Shown here in pieces: positions 7,461-16,132 of a DNA stretch of 45,099 bases (the first letter of the stretch is position 1; each line of letters begins with the position of its first letter). Made by a program: the position numbers and the translations under genes. The notes under the pieces were generated by a model that saw only the letters and a program-made list of their open reading frames with translations, had not been told where the DNA came from and ran no database searches. Source of the stretch: Proteobacteria bacterium UBA2133 (GTDB taxonomy: Bacteria > Pseudomonadota > Gammaproteobacteria > Arenicellales > UBA868). The DNA is taken from NCBI GenBank assembly GCA_002327725.1, contig DCXP01000083.1, forward strand, positions 1 to 45,099, read 5' to 3'.

Positions 7461-10400
7461 CTAAGCGGGGAGCGGCAGGGTAATCCGGACCTCAGTACCC
7501 ACATCGGGAGCGCTATCCACCTCGATGTGACCGTCATGATCACGGATGATCCCGTAGGTCAGCGCCATGCCGAGTCCGCTGCCCTCGCCTGGTTGCTTGG
7601 TTGTTACGAAGGGTTCAAAGATGCGCTCACTGATTTCGTCAGCCATGCCATGGCCGTAATCGCGCAGCTTGACCTGAATGCCGGCGGCGTCCTGGTCAGC
7701 CAGAATCTGAATGATGCCCCCGCTGTTACTGGCGTCATAACCATTGCTGAGAATATTGACAAAGACCTGGCACAGACGCTGGCGGTCTCCCTCGATATCA
7801 AGATCGTGACTGCAGTCAATAACCACATCCATGGTCTTGCCGGGTCGGGACAGGCGGACCAGTTCTTCAGCTTCTTCAAGGCAGTGTCGCAGCCCGAAGC
7901 GGTGTTTCTGCAGGAGATCAACCTCGCCTCGGCGGGAGAAGTTCACCAGTGTCTGCACAATATTGTTGATGCGGCTGGTCTGTTCGAGTATGCCCTGAAT
8001 GTCGGAATAGATTTCAGGATCAGAGGTCTCAGACTCGAGATTCTGCGCCAGGCAGGCGATCCCGGTTACCGGGTTGCCGATCTCATGGGCCACGCCGGAG
8101 GCGAAGCGTCCAATAGAGGCAAGCCGTTCACTGTGGGCCAGTTGACTCTCGAGCTGGTGTATCTCGGTCAGATCCTGGAGCAGGACAGTCGTACCGATGG
8201 ATTCAGAGTCGATCTCAACATACGGGGCGGTACGGGGGCTTCTCATTTCCGTCTTGTACATGCCAAACCAGCGGGTTCCATCCTCCACCTCAAGCACCTG
8301 CTTGTGGATATGTGATTGCTCGCTGTCGATACATTGTTCAAGAAAACCGCCCCACGGCTGGGTGAGCTCGGTGATTTGCGAGTCCAGCGCTGTGTTCTTG
8401 CTGATACCTGACAAATGCTCCATCACGCGGTTCCACGTGGTCACCATCCCGGTCGAGCTGACCGAGCACACCCCGACCGGAAGTTCCTCCAGGATCTGGC
8501 GGTGATATCGGCGCATCGTGTCGAGTTGTGCGGCAAGACCGCGCAGCCGGCTGCGGGACACTTCCAGACGGTCCTCCATCAGGCGCATCTGTTCGGCAGC
8601 CGGGGCCTTATTCTCCCGGTCAATCGGCAGGCGCAACTCGACCACATCGCGGGCGAAGTACGGCCCGATCAGCCCGGAGAGGTTGCGCTCGATTCTCTCC
8701 CGTAAGCGTCCGAGGGCACGGGGTTCGGTTTCTTCTTCGCGCATCTTCAGGTCGCGTTGCGCCCGGCGCACTTCGTACTCAGCAGTCTGGGTGCCAAGGG
8801 CACCGGCCAGGGCGGGGGCGAATTCCCGCGATGAGGCGAGCCTGACCCGGCTGCGGTAGGGGGTCAGGAGTTCCTGTGCACACAGTGCTGCCGCTTCGCG
8901 TTCAGAGGAGCTCTGGTGCGTGAGCACCGATACCAGGACAAACAGGCCGGCATTGACAGACAGCGAAGCGAGGGTCGAAAAAGTCCACTTGTTCTGTCCG
9001 GCGAGCTCCCACAATGCCGGCGCGGCAGAAGACCCCGCGGCACTGGTGTCGATCAGCAGCGGAAGAATCAAGACGATGAACCACGTCAGACCGCCCCCGG
9101 CGAGGCCGGCGATAAACCCATTTCGATTGGCTCCGGGCCAGAACAGCGTTCCGGCAATACCGGGCAGAAACTGTGCTACGGCGACGAAGGAAATCAGGCC
9201 GAGCTGCACCAGATGACTGCTGCGCTCAAAAGCCAGGAAAAACCCGTAACCGGCAAAAACCAGCACAGCGATGATGATCCGCCTTCCCCAAAGCAGCCAT
9301 CGGTAAAGATTCATTCCGGTGCCCGGGGTTCCGGTTGTCGGCAGGATAAGGTGATTGACGGTCATGCCCGCAAGGGCCAGGGTGCTGACAATAATCATGG
9401 CGCTTGCGGCCGATACGCCGCCCAGAAACACAAAAATGGTGACGGCGGCAGATCCCGACTGCTGGGCGATGCCGAGCACGTGGTAGTCCGGCACCGTGCC
9501 GAGATTCTGTTTGACGGCGGCCCACAGAATGACCGGGATAGCGAGATTCAGGATCAGCAGAAAAAGCGGGAACCCCCATGCCGCCTTGATCAGCGCCCCG
9601 GGGGAGATGTTCTCGGTAAACAGCATGTGAAACTGCCGCGGCAGCAGAAAGGAAGCCGCAAAGGCCAGAATCAGTACGCTGACCCAGGGGCCTTCCCGCG
9701 CGGGCGTGGTCATGGCCTCAAGGGCTTCGGGATGGGCATCAAGCCAATCAGCGAGCCCGCCGAATCCGCCAAACACCCCGAAGACGGCGATGCCGGCAAC
9801 CAGGATCAGCGCCAGCAGTTTGACCAGGGATTCAAGCGCAATCGCCACGACCAGCCCTTCGTGCTTTTCTCTGGGAGCAATGTGGCGGGCGCCAAACAGA
9901 ATGGTGAACAGGACGATCAGGGTACAGAACCCCAGGGACAGATACTGTGGGGCAAACTGCTGTGTCAGCACGCTCGCGGATTCTGTTACGGCTCTGATCT
10001 GCAGTGAGAGGTAGGGCAGGGTCCCCGCGAGCATAAAGATGGTGACCAGTACCCCGGCCGTCTGACTGCGAAAGCGAAACGCAAAAAGATCCGCCAGCGA
10101 GGTCAGCTGGTATTCCCGGACCAGCCGGAGAATGGGACTCAGCAGAACCGGGGTCAGGATGAACGCGAAGGTAAGACCCAGATAAACGGCGAGGAACATA
10201 AAGCCGTTAGAATCGGCGTAGCCGACGCTGCCATAAAAACTCCAGGTCGTGGCATAGACCCCGAGGGACAGGATGTAAACTGCCGGGTGCCGCGGTAGCC
10301 ACGGGGGTATCCAGCGTTTTTCGGTAGCGTAGGCAACCAGGAACAGCAAGAACAGGTACAGCAGGCTGCTTAAGAAAAGTCCCGGTGCCGAGAGGATCAC
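7461..10400 (-). CDS. Symporter-domain sensor histidine kinase (CbrA-like)
   Basis: 979 residues from GTG 10400, which overlaps the stop of a small upstream gene (GTGA). The longer reading to 10607 is rejected because its extra 69 residues are a shadow of that small gene, and the natural N-terminus is the hydrophobic ILSAPGLFLSS segment. Residues ~1-510 form a 12-13-helix sodium:solute symporter-like domain. A linker coiled coil and a PAS domain (ELPVGVCSVSSTGMVTTWN) follow. Then come HisKA with phospho-acceptor His772 (SGVAHEIGNP) and HATPase_c with N-box NILSNGYDAS and G-boxes DYGHGMAD and GEGSGLGMAL. It probably senses a transported solute and phosphorylates the regulator encoded 12 bases downstream. 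The architecture matches CbrA; the ligand is unknown. Confidence 0.9.
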   Translation of the reverse strand: MILSAPGLFLSSLLYLFLLFLVAYATEKRWIPPWLPRHPAVYILSLGVYATTWSFYGSVGYADSNGFMFLAVYLGLTFAFILTPVLLSPILRLVREYQLTSLADLFAFRFRSQTAGVLVTIFMLAGTLPYLSLQIRAVTESASVLTQQFAPQYLSLGFCTLIVLFTILFGARHIAPREKHEGLVVAIALESLVKLLALILVAGIAVFGVFGGFGGLADWLDAHPEALEAMTTPAREGPWVSVLILAFAASFLLPRQFHMLFTENISPGALIKAAWGFPLFLLILNLAIPVILWAAVKQNLGTVPDYHVLGIAQQSGSAAVTIFVFLGGVSAASAMIIVSTLALAGMTVNHLILPTTGTPGTGMNLYRWLLWGRRIIIAVLVFAGYGFFLAFERSSHLVQLGLISFVAVAQFLPGIAGTLFWPGANRNGFIAGLAGGGLTWFIVLILPLLIDTSAAGSSAAPALWELAGQNKWTFSTLASLSVNAGLFVLVSVLTHQSSSEREAAALCAQELLTPYRSRVRLASSREFAPALAGALGTQTAEYEVRRAQRDLKMREEETEPRALGRLRERIERNLSGLIGPYFARDVVELRLPIDRENKAPAAEQMRLMEDRLEVSRSRLRGLAAQLDTMRRYHRQILEELPVGVCSVSSTGMVTTWNRVMEHLSGISKNTALDSQITELTQPWGGFLEQCIDSEQSHIHKQVLEVEDGTRWFGMYKTEMRSPRTAPYVEIDSESIGTTVLLQDLTEIHQLESQLAHSERLASIGRFASGVAHEIGNPVTGIACLAQNLESETSDPEIYSDIQGILEQTSRINNIVQTLVNFSRRGEVDLLQKHRFGLRHCLEEAEELVRLSRPGKTMDVVIDCSHDLDIEGDRQRLCQVFVNILSNGYDASNSGGIIQILADQDAAGIQVKLRDYGHGMADEISERIFEPFVTTKQPGEGSGLGMALTYGIIRDHDGHIEVDSAPDVGTEVRITLPLPA

Positions 10401-10561
10401 CGCTTCTCGATCCTGTGGTGGGCCCAGGGAATCAACAAAATGATAATGAACCAGATGAGAAAGGGTAGGTACCAGGGCAGGGAGGGCGTGAGCCACCATG
10501 CCGTGATCGGAGACAGGAGCACCAACACGCAAATGCCGAATATCAGAAAAATCCGTTCCAT
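10397..10561 (-). CDS. Small (54-residue) membrane protein overlapping the kinase start
   Basis: From ATG 10561 (upstream AAGGG) the minus strand encodes 54 residues. There are two strongly hydrophobic stretches (about 4-20 and 31-46), several Trp residues (AWWLTPSLPW), and a basic end HHRIEKR. It stops at TGA 10397-10399, sharing four bases with the kinase GTG start, a classic translational-coupling overlap. Codon use and hydrophobicity look like a real gene, whereas the competing frame that would extend the kinase is not membrane-like. Similar small proteins are, from memory, common just upstream of this kinase type. A role as accessory subunit of the symporter-like sensor is inferred, by analogy with DUF4212 beside the true symporter. 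Confidence 0.7.
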   Translation of the reverse strand: MERIFLIFGICVLVLLSPITAWWLTPSLPWYLPFLIWFIIILLIPWAHHRIEKR

Positions 10562-10590
10562 AGGCCCTTGGGATCAGCGGTACCCAGTCT

Positions 10591-10605
10591 GTTACAAAAT
10601 GTAAC
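10591..10605. promoter_or_regulatory. Inverted repeat GTTACAAAATGTAAC, probable regulator operator
   Basis: Perfect GTTAC/GTAAC arms with a 5-base spacer lie in the 60-bp gap between the small-protein/kinase/regulator operon (minus) and the gene at 10622 (plus). The same architecture occurs upstream of the symporter operon (6000-6014), which suggests autoregulation and possibly control of the divergent gene. Confidence 0.55.
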
Positions 10606-10621
10606 ATAGAAACGACCAGTC

Positions 10622-11248
10622 ATGCCCTTCAGCCTGATTCAGAAGATGCGGGACTGGCTGCGCCGGGCCCGGGAAAAGCCGTCCCCGATCACGGATAGCG
10701 GGGGCCTCGGAGATTTCATCGATACCCGCTCGAGCCTCGTGGCTCAGTCGTCACTTTACGGCTATATCAAGACCCGGGCCGGTACCCGGTTTCCTGAACT
10801 CTTCGAGCATGACGAGTTTCTGCAGTCCATCAACATCGCCAAGTGGCAGGTCTGGGCTGCGTGTGTTTCGGACCTGGCGACCTTTGCCGGAGGGCTGATC
10901 TTCCGGGAGCGTCCGGACCCCTCTCTGGTGCGCCGGATACTGCAGTCCGCGATCGATCCCGTGCTGCAAAGAACGGGCTATCCGGAAGAAGCCGGTGATG
11001 GGTTTGATAGCGCGCTCCAAAAAATCACTACCCGGTTGGCTATGGCGGATTTTTCGACCGCGGCTGAGCTGGAGAATGCCTTTACCGCAAGCCCCGATGC
11101 CCTGATTTACTGGGCGCCGATAGTGGACGAACTGAAAGCACTCGACGACGATATTGTGCGCAATTCCATTCGCTTCCGCTGGCAGGAGCCGCGCAGGGAG
11201 TTGCGCGCCCTTCTTGAGGTTGAGGTGCTCCTGCTGTCGGCGCAGTAG
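10622..11248 (+). CDS. Conserved protein of unknown function
   Basis: 208 residues, soluble and mixed alpha-helical, no signal peptide. An early stretch (FIDTRSSLVAQSSLYGYIKTRAG) and the segment QSINIAKWQVWAACVSDL look highly structured and are, from memory, conserved in proteobacterial homologues without a named domain. It starts only 17 bases after the GTTAC-N5-GTAAC repeat and is divergent from the kinase operon, so it may share its regulation. No catalytic motif is recognised. A function in carboxylate utilisation is possible only by context. Confidence 0.7.
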   Translation: MPFSLIQKMRDWLRRAREKPSPITDSGGLGDFIDTRSSLVAQSSLYGYIKTRAGTRFPELFEHDEFLQSINIAKWQVWAACVSDLATFAGGLIFRERPDPSLVRRILQSAIDPVLQRTGYPEEAGDGFDSALQKITTRLAMADFSTAAELENAFTASPDALIYWAPIVDELKALDDDIVRNSIRFRWQEPRRELRALLEVEVLLLSAQ

Positions 11249-11379
11249 CAACTCCTGTGCCAGCAGGCTCAGGGCACCCTGGCGGGCGTGCAGGTAGCCG
11301 GGGGTAAAATAGGAGCCTGAGAACGGGATTTGCGTAATCCTGTGTAACCCTAACCGCAACTATCCATCAGGACACCGCC

Positions 11380-11970
11380 GTGAGCGAAAAACCGATCAGC
11401 CGGTACCCGGTGCCGAATCTGGATGAACTGCCCGATGATCTGCGTGACCGCATCCTTGCAGTTCAGGAAAAAGCAGGATTCGTGCCGAATGTCTTTCTGG
11501 CGCTGGCGCATCGTCCTGACGAGTGCCGGGCCTTTTTTGATTATCACGATGCTCTGATGCTGCGCGAGCGCGGCCTCTCCAAAGCCGAGCGTGAGATGAT
11601 CGTGGTATCGACTTCCGGTGAGAACAACTGCCAGTACTGTGTTGTCGCCCACGGCGCGATCTTGCGGATTTATGCCAAAGATCCACTGCTTGCCGATCAG
11701 GTAGCGATTAACTTTCGCAAGGCCGACATCACTGCACGTCAGAGGGCGATGCTGGTCTTCGCCGAAAAGGTCGCTGTCAATTCAGCCGCGCTCGAGGAAT
11801 CCGATTACGAAACGCTGCGTGAACACGGGTTTGATGACGAGGACATCTGGGACATCGGCGCGATCGCCGCATTTTTTGCGCTTTCCAACCGGATGGCGAA
11901 TCTCACAGCCATGAGACCGAATGATGAGTTCTATCTGATGGGCCGTCTGCCGCGGGAATCATCCACATGA
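11380..11970 (+). CDS. AhpD-like/peroxidase-related carboxymuconolactone decarboxylase family protein
   Basis: 196 residues from GTG 11380, preceded by AGGA at good spacing. The motif NCQYCVVAHG contains the CxxC-x3-H redox centre of AhpD-like proteins, placed in the peroxidase-related subfamily of about 190 residues. AhpD proteins reduce peroxides through the CxxC pair, usually with a lipoyl or thiol partner; this subfamily is mostly uncharacterised. It overlaps the following thioesterase gene by four bases (ATGA), so the two are translationally coupled. Confidence 0.85.
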   Translation: MSEKPISRYPVPNLDELPDDLRDRILAVQEKAGFVPNVFLALAHRPDECRAFFDYHDALMLRERGLSKAEREMIVVSTSGENNCQYCVVAHGAILRIYAKDPLLADQVAINFRKADITARQRAMLVFAEKVAVNSAALEESDYETLREHGFDDEDIWDIGAIAAFFALSNRMANLTAMRPNDEFYLMGRLPRESST

Positions 11971-12356
11971 GCAGCCCTCCGGAGGGAACGCCCTCGATCC
12001 GTACCATCGCCATGCCGGCTGATGCCAATCCCAATGGGGATATTTTCGGCGGATGGCTGATGGCGCAGATGGACCTTGCCGGAGGCACCCACGCTTTTGC
12101 GGTGGCCGGTGGACGGGTGACCACCGTTGCGGTGGATGCCATGACCTTTCACCGTCCGGTGCAGGTGGGGGACCGGGTCAGCTGTTACTGCACCACGGTC
12201 AGGATCGGGACCACGTCAATCGCGGTCAAGGTGGATACCTGGGTTCGGCGTCAGCACGACCAGATCGAAGAGCGGGTGACCGAGGGTATTTTCACTTTTG
12301 TGGCGCTCGACGGGTCCGGCCGGCCCCGGCCCGTGCAGGAGCCTGTTCCTGACTGA
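11967..12356 (+). CDS. yciA: YciA-like acyl-CoA thioesterase (hotdog fold)
   Basis: 129 residues. The segment NPNGDIFGGWLMAQMDLAGG is the signature of YciA/BFIT-type thioesterases, including the catalytic Asp region, and the length matches YciA (about 130). Predicted to hydrolyse a broad range of acyl-CoAs in the cytosol, probably as a hexamer. The start ATG overlaps the stop of the AhpD-like gene. The 3' end overlaps the longest reading of the DUF1285 frame. Confidence 0.88.
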   Translation: MSSPPEGTPSIRTIAMPADANPNGDIFGGWLMAQMDLAGGTHAFAVAGGRVTTVAVDAMTFHRPVQVGDRVSCYCTTVRIGTTSIAVKVDTWVRRQHDQIEERVTEGIFTFVALDGSGRPRPVQEPVPD

Positions 12357-12936
12357 TCAGCATTCTGAAGGGCTGGGGCGCCTGGAGCGGCTTGCAGTTG
12401 CGGCGCGGGGTGAGAAACTGCCGCCAGTGAATACCTGGCAGCCCTCGATCCACAGGGATATGGGACTGCGGATCGGTCGGGACGGCGTTTGGCATTACCT
12501 CGGCTCCCCCATCGAGCGGCAGTCGCTGGTCCGACTGCTCTCAAGAGTGCTCGTAAGAGAGGGCGATGAATTCTTTCTGGTCTCCCCCACAGAAAAACTC
12601 CGCATCGAGGTCGAAGACGCGCCGTTCCTGGCGGTGGAGCTCGAATGCTTGGGTCGCGGAGAGGGGCAGCGGCTGATATTCAGGACCAATGTCGACGATT
12701 TCGTGATCGCGGGAAAGGAGCATCCACTGCATGTGGATGAAGACCCTGCGACTGGCGAGCCGTCGCCTTACCTCAAAGTGCGCGAAGGCCTCTGGGCACT
12801 CATTAACCGCTCTGTCTATTATGAACTTGCTGAACGGGTTCAGCCTGCGCCACCGCCCCGGGAACACCGATGGGGTGTTATCAGTGAGGGGTACTTCTTT
12901 GAACTGGGAAGTATTGATGAGCCAGAGTGCGCTTGA
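12298..12936 (+). CDS. DUF1285 family protein, start uncertain
   Basis: The body matches DUF1285: LPPVNTWQPSIHRDMGLRIG, then YLGSPIERQSLVRLLSRVLVREGDEFFLVSPTEKLRI. The only upstream ATG (12298) lies 59 bases inside yciA, lacks a ribosome site and adds a non-conserved leader. A better-placed candidate is CTG 12349, exactly 7 bases after AGGAG (12337-12341) and giving a start close to family norms; GTG 12427 would cut conserved residues. The outermost ATG is listed, but the CTG start (195 residues) is likely the real one. Function of DUF1285 is not established. The gene overlaps the next one by 20 bases. Confidence 0.75.
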   Translation: MWRSTGPAGPGPCRSLFLTDQHSEGLGRLERLAVAARGEKLPPVNTWQPSIHRDMGLRIGRDGVWHYLGSPIERQSLVRLLSRVLVREGDEFFLVSPTEKLRIEVEDAPFLAVELECLGRGEGQRLIFRTNVDDFVIAGKEHPLHVDEDPATGEPSPYLKVREGLWALINRSVYYELAERVQPAPPPREHRWGVISEGYFFELGSIDEPECA

Positions 12937-13372
12937 AAGGCTGGTTCAGTACCTGCGGGAAAAGGTCCCGATGACGTGCAACTTTGATATCCGGCCCGGG
13001 GCCGTTGACGGCTCAGGTCTGGTGCTGGAGGCGCCGCTGGCCTCCAATTTCAATGACAAGCAGACCGCGTTTGCGGGTACGCTCGCGTCGCTTTGCACCT
13101 TGTCCGGATGGGCGATGACGTCACTGGTCTGTGAGGCGGTGGGCAATCAGACCGATATCGCTGTGGTCAGGAGCGATCTGCGCTATACCCGGCCCTGCAG
13201 CGAGCAGATGATCCGGGCCTATTGCCGGTGGCCCGCGCCCGAAGACACAGCGCGGTTCACGGAAACGCTGGGCGAGCGGGGCAGGGCAGTGCTTTCCCTC
13301 AGCGCCCGGGTCGACTCTGAGAGCGAGATTGCGGTCGTTTATTCAGGCGATTATTCGGCGAAGATTCTGTAG
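12917..13372 (+). CDS. YiiD C-terminal-type putative thioesterase (hotdog fold)
   Basis: 151 residues from ATG 12917, overlapping the DUF1285 stop by 20 bases. Sequence around LEAPLASNFNDKQTAFAGTLASL is characteristic of the thioesterase-like domain found at the C-terminus of E. coli YiiD and as a stand-alone protein. The Asn/Asp-rich loop followed by a central helix fits a hotdog fold. Substrate unknown. Last gene of a tightly packed plus-strand run, ending 27 bases before the convergent cystathionine gamma-lyase. Confidence 0.8.
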   Translation: MSQSALERLVQYLREKVPMTCNFDIRPGAVDGSGLVLEAPLASNFNDKQTAFAGTLASLCTLSGWAMTSLVCEAVGNQTDIAVVRSDLRYTRPCSEQMIRAYCRWPAPEDTARFTETLGERGRAVLSLSARVDSESEIAVVYSGDYSAKIL

Positions 13373-13380
13373 CACACCCT

Positions 13381-13395
13381 GGATGCACTGCATCC
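13381..13395. terminator. Small palindrome between convergent genes
   Basis: GGATGCA-C-TGCATCC is a perfect 7-bp inverted repeat in the 26-bp gap between the thioesterase (plus) and cystathionine gamma-lyase (minus). No T-run follows; a terminator role is tentative. Confidence 0.25.
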
Positions 13396-13398
13396 GCC

Positions 13399-14541
13399 TC
13401 AGGCTTTTCCCAGCGCTGACTCCAGATCCGCAATGATGTCGTCGACATCCTCGATGCCGACCGAAAGCCGCACCAGGCCGTCCGTCAGTCCCCGTTTGCA
13501 CCGGTCTTCGGCGGGTACATCGATGTGGGTCATGCTGGCCGGATGGGTGATCATGGTTTCGACGCTGCCAAGACTCTCTGCGAGTCCGCATAGCTGTACG
13601 TTATTCATGAGCCGCTTTCCGGCGTCTGTACCGCCGGTGAGTTCAAAAGCGATCATCCCGCTGTAGCCGGACATCTGGGCCTTGGCAACGGCGTGCTGCG
13701 GATGGGAAGCCAGTCCCGGGTAAAGCACCCGGTCGATTTTGGCATGTCCCTCCAGAAACTGCGCGATCGCCATTGCGGACTCTTCGTGGCGCTTCATGCG
13801 CAGGTGCAGGGTTTTGAGGCCGCTTAGGTTAAGCCAGCAGTCAAAGGGGCTCGACACCGCACCGATGGTTTTCTGGATGTACTTCATCTTTTCAAACAGG
13901 TGCTGGTGGTTGGTGACGATCACGCCGCCGATGATCTGGTTGTGTCCGGCGAGATACTTGGTGGTGCTGTGCATCACGATATCCGCTCCGAACTCAAGGG
14001 GTCGGAGGAAGACCGGCGTGGCAAATGTGGAATCGACGCCCAGCAGGATGTCGTTCTCGCGGGCGATCTTGACCATTTCCTCAAGGTCGCTCACCTTCAG
14101 CAGCGGATTGGTCGGGGTTTCGATCCAGAGCATCCGGGTCTTCGGGGTGATCACACTGCGTACGGCATCCGCATCCGTGGTGTCGACGTAACTCACATCA
14201 ATGCCTTGCTGAACGGTGACGTTATCCAGAAGACGGGTCACCCCGCCGTATACATCATCGCCACAGACAATCTGATCCCCGGCGGTCAGGAGCTTGAAGC
14301 ACGAATCCACGGCCGACATACCGCTTGCGAAACTGACGGCGTACTGGCCGTTGTCAATCGCAGCAAGATTTTCTTCAAGTACCTGGCGGGTGGGGTTCGA
14401 GGAGCGCGTGTAGTCAAAGCCCAGGTCACGTCCCACCTCCGGCAGTACATAGGTCGCGGTCTCATAAATCGGTGGCAGGATCGAGCCCGTGGTGGGATCC
14501 GGGCTGATGCCGGCGCGGACAACCTTGGTATCAAATTTCAA
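13399..14541 (-). CDS. Cystathionine gamma-lyase (Cys/Met metabolism PLP enzyme)
   Basis: 380 residues of the Cys/Met-metabolism PLP family. The PLP lysine is Lys195 in MHSTTKYLAGHNQIIGG, and the YTRSSNPTR motif (44-52) binds the cofactor phosphate of the neighbouring subunit. Length and the pairing with cystathionine beta-synthase 37 bases upstream favour the gamma-lyase role (cystathionine to cysteine, 2-oxobutyrate and ammonia) over cystathionine gamma-synthase, which has nearly the same motifs. Cotranscribed as the second gene of the reverse transsulfuration operon. Confidence 0.85.
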   Translation of the reverse strand: MKFDTKVVRAGISPDPTTGSILPPIYETATYVLPEVGRDLGFDYTRSSNPTRQVLEENLAAIDNGQYAVSFASGMSAVDSCFKLLTAGDQIVCGDDVYGGVTRLLDNVTVQQGIDVSYVDTTDADAVRSVITPKTRMLWIETPTNPLLKVSDLEEMVKIARENDILLGVDSTFATPVFLRPLEFGADIVMHSTTKYLAGHNQIIGGVIVTNHQHLFEKMKYIQKTIGAVSSPFDCWLNLSGLKTLHLRMKRHEESAMAIAQFLEGHAKIDRVLYPGLASHPQHAVAKAQMSGYSGMIAFELTGGTDAGKRLMNNVQLCGLAESLGSVETMITHPASMTHIDVPAEDRCKRGLTDGLVRLSVGIEDVDDIIADLESALGKA

Positions 14542-14578
14542 TGTGCTTCTCCGTAACTTGGGTGACAGCCGGGCGCAA

Positions 14579-15967
14579 TCAGACCGCCTGGCGACTGTGA
14601 TTATTGATAAATTCGAGCAGGTCGATCTTGTTGATAATCCCTAAGACGCGACCCTCGTCCATCACCACAGCGACATTGTTCTCTTCAAAAATCTGCTGCA
14701 CATGACTGAGATTGTCATTGGGACTGATACGCCCCTCAAGCGGTCGTGCAATATCCCGCACGCTGTCTTCAAGATCGTGCTCGTTGCTGGCCACCGCCCG
14801 CAGGATATCCAACTCCTCGATCATCCGCAGATCCCCCTGGCCGGAGGCCACCGGCATCTGGGAGATACCTGTGGCCACCATCCGTGCGATCACCTCCCGG
14901 AGGGATTCTTCAGGATCAGCAAAAGCCACTTCCTGGTTGCGGGCATCCAGTAACTGCCGCACGGTTCCCAGATGGGTATCCGGCGCGAAATACCCCATGT
15001 CGCGCATCCACTCATCATTAAAGCACTTGCTGATATACCGGTCGCCCGAATCGCAGACGATGGCCACCACCATTTTGCCCGGGCCGAGTTTTTTGGCCTC
15101 CTCCAGAGCCCCGAAAAAGACCGTCCCTGTTGATCCGCCGGAAAGGATACCCTCCTGGCGGGCCAGTCGGCGTGCCATCAGGAATGAATCCCGATCCGAG
15201 ACATTCACGACCTCATCGACGACAGAAAAATCCAGGGTGTCCACCATAAAGTCATGACCGATGCCTTCAACCCGATAGAGCGAAGGTGAACTCCATTCGC
15301 CTTTCTCATGGGCTTCTTTATAAATACTCCCATAAGGATCAGGCCCGACCACTCTTACGGTTCGGCCCGCCTGTGTGGCTTTTTCCTTAAGGTATTTGCC
15401 GGCCCCTGATATGGTCCCGCCGGTGCCGAGTCCTGTAACAAAGGAATCGATCCTACCCTCCGTGGCTTCCCAGATTTCGGGGCCGGTGGTCAGGTAATGC
15501 GCCTCTGGATTATGGGGATTTGAATACTGATCGGTGTAGAAAGCCCCGGGCGTTTCCCGGGCGATCCGCTTGGCGACTTCGACGTAGCTATCCGGGTGAT
15601 GGTGATCAAGATCGGTCGCGGTCACGATGACCTCGGCACCGTAGGATTTCAGCATATCGATCTTTTCCTGGCTCATCTTGTCCGGGATGGTGAAGACACA
15701 GCGGTATCCCCGAACCGCCGCGGCCATTGCCAGGCCAAGCCCGGTATTGCCCGAGGTGCTCTCGACCACGGTGCCCCCGGGTTTCAGCAGGCCTGCGTCC
15801 TCGGCCCGTTTCATCATGTTGATGGCCATGCGATCCTTCACTGAGCCTGATGGATTGAGGTTCTCCATCTTGGCGTATACCGTTGCCATACCCGGCTCAA
15901 CGATATTGTTCAAACGGACCAGAGGAGTGCCTCCTACCAGATCAATAACGCTATCAACTGCTTTCAT
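14579..15967 (-). CDS. cbs: Cystathionine beta-synthase with C-terminal CBS pair
   Basis: 462 residues. Fold-type II PLP domain (1-320) with Lys44 in SGSVKDR, substrate loop STSGNTG and phosphate-binding GTGGTISGAG. Two CBS motifs occupy about 335-455, as in full-length eukaryotic and actinobacterial cystathionine beta-synthases; the heme-binding N-terminal extension of the human enzyme is absent. It condenses serine with homocysteine to cystathionine. With the downstream gamma-lyase it forms a complete reverse transsulfuration route from homocysteine to cysteine. The CBS pair may bind an adenosyl ligand. About 165 bases upstream carry no gene and no riboswitch I could recognise. Confidence 0.9.
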   Translation of the reverse strand: MKAVDSVIDLVGGTPLVRLNNIVEPGMATVYAKMENLNPSGSVKDRMAINMMKRAEDAGLLKPGGTVVESTSGNTGLGLAMAAAVRGYRCVFTIPDKMSQEKIDMLKSYGAEVIVTATDLDHHHPDSYVEVAKRIARETPGAFYTDQYSNPHNPEAHYLTTGPEIWEATEGRIDSFVTGLGTGGTISGAGKYLKEKATQAGRTVRVVGPDPYGSIYKEAHEKGEWSSPSLYRVEGIGHDFMVDTLDFSVVDEVVNVSDRDSFLMARRLARQEGILSGGSTGTVFFGALEEAKKLGPGKMVVAIVCDSGDRYISKCFNDEWMRDMGYFAPDTHLGTVRQLLDARNQEVAFADPEESLREVIARMVATGISQMPVASGQGDLRMIEELDILRAVASNEHDLEDSVRDIARPLEGRISPNDNLSHVQQIFEENNVAVVMDEGRVLGIINKIDLLEFINNHSRQAV

Positions 15968-16132
15968 GAGGTCATCCTATGCTGTGATTTCGATCATCGT
16001 GGGATGTCAGAGGGCAACTGGCACCCGGCACTGGTTTAAACCCGAGATCCGCTGTCAGCCAGGCCGCGCCCGGCATGAAAAGATTCGTGTGCGGGTGCCG
16101 TTGATGTTGAGAATACACCGGACTGCGCCCCG

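Noticed and set aside
8916..10007. Long plus-strand frame opposite the kinase
   Set aside because: Low-complexity Gln/Gly/Arg/Asp-rich shadow of the membrane domain codons on the other strand.
10401..10607. 69-residue N-terminal extension of the kinase
   Set aside because: It is the out-of-frame reading of the small membrane protein gene and lacks the hydrophobic start expected of the sensor.
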